Assembly (NCBI GenBank): GCA_955651735.1
Contig: CATPAM010000436.1
Coordinates: forward strand, 1 to 5,633
Direction: 5' to 3'
Length of the DNA stretch: 5,633 nt
Source: Candidatus Acidiferrales bacterium
Lineage (GTDB): Bacteria > Acidobacteriota > Terriglobia > Acidiferrales > UBA7541
Positions 5,206 through 5,633 of this stretch are shown here, one piece after another (position 1 is the stretch's first letter; every line of letters starts with the position of its first letter). Position numbers and translations under genes: made by a program. Below the pieces are notes generated by a model. It was not told the DNA's origin and did no database searches. It saw only the letters and a program-made list of their open reading frames with translations.

Positions 5206-5633
5206 ATGGAAGTGGAGATGAAAATCCGCGCCCTGATGATGGATCCCGTCACCAACATGCCCATCGTGGTGCTCAAGGACGTGCAAGGCCAGGCGATCCT
5301 GCCGATCTGGGTCGGGGTCTACGAAGCGAACGCCATCGCTCTGGAAATCGAAAAAGTGCAAACTCCCCGTCCGATGACGCATGACCTGCTGAAGAATGTT
5401 TTGCTGGGGTTTGATGTGCGCGTGCAAAAAATCGTAGTCAACGAGCTGAAGGACGACACGTTTTACGCGCTGATCTGGGTGGAGCGCGAAGGCCAGATGA
5501 TGACCATCGATTCGCGCCCAAGCGACGCCCTGGCTCTGGCGCTGCGCATGGACTGCCCCATCTTCGTGGACGAAGAGGTTTTGAAAAATTCCAAAATCTC
5601 CAGCGCCTTCTCCGAACGCAATACCAACGAGCA
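5206..5633 (+). CDS. Bifunctional nuclease (DUF151/BFN-domain) protein, 3' end cut by window edge
   Basis: The frame is open from ATG 5206 to the window edge, giving 142 complete codons; family members are often about 160 residues or more, so a C-terminal piece is missing. The DUF151/BFN domain covers most of what is visible: MKIRALMMDPVTNMPIVVLK, LPIWVGVYEANAIALEIE, a segment beginning RPMTHDLL, and the hallmark SRPSDALALALRM followed by CPIFVDEEV. Plant and some bacterial members have been reported to have DNase/RNase activity, hence the name, but the function of most bacterial homologues is not established. No signal peptide or membrane span is seen, so it is probably cytoplasmic. It follows miaB by 15 nt on the same strand and is probably co-transcribed with it. 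Confidence 0.9.
   Translation, partial: MEVEMKIRALMMDPVTNMPIVVLKDVQGQAILPIWVGVYEANAIALEIEKVQTPRPMTHDLLKNVLLGFDVRVQKIVVNELKDDTFYALIWVEREGQMMTIDSRPSDALALALRMDCPIFVDEEVLKNSKISSAFSERNTNE

Noticed and set aside
1..5633. A novel defence, mobile or other undescribed multi-gene system
   Set aside because: Every sizeable gene belongs to a well-known core family (Tol-Pal, MiaB, DUF151). No integrase, transposase, CRISPR repeats, tRNA/rRNA sequence or composition break was seen.

Overview
The window (5633 bp, moderately GC-rich) carries two divergent gene sets and looks like chromosomal core sequence from a Gram-negative (two-membrane) bacterium. The style of the proteins (a TolQ-TolR-TonB/TolA-TolB cluster with a short proline-rich TonB-like transducer, beside miaB and a DUF151 'bifunctional nuclease' gene) suggests Acidobacteriota. 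That assignment is inferred from general resemblance; no search was run.

Minus strand, transcribed right to left: tolQ/exbB (about 3444 to 2758), tolR/exbD (2714-2295), a TonB/TolA-family energy transducer (2293-1478) and tolB (1427-84). The spacings are tight: a 43-nt gap, then 1 nt, then 50 nt (or a 4-nt ATGA overlap if tolB starts further upstream). A possible first 16 codons of the next gene, by position most likely pal, run off the left edge. TolQ and TolR form the inner-membrane proton-driven motor, the transducer spans the periplasm, and TolB is the periplasmic beta-propeller that works with the lipoprotein Pal. Together they act in outer-membrane constriction and envelope integrity.

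Plus strand: miaB (3781-5190), a tRNA methylthiotransferase, followed 15 nt later by a DUF151/BFN-domain gene that runs off the right edge (5206-5633+). The two are probably co-transcribed.

The divergent intergenic region (about 3445-3780) holds the likely tolQ ribosome-binding site, a weak candidate promoter for the tol operon and an imperfect inverted repeat.

I see no mobile element, CRISPR array, RNA gene or novel multi-gene system. Two places deserve attention. First, tolQ has no ATG/GTG/TTG start upstream of its conserved N-terminus: it either starts at an AUU codon placed 7 nt after GAGGGG, or carries a one-base frameshift in a T5 run. Second, a degenerate heptanucleotide repeat of about 35-40 nt separates a perfect AGGAGG from the tolR start codon.
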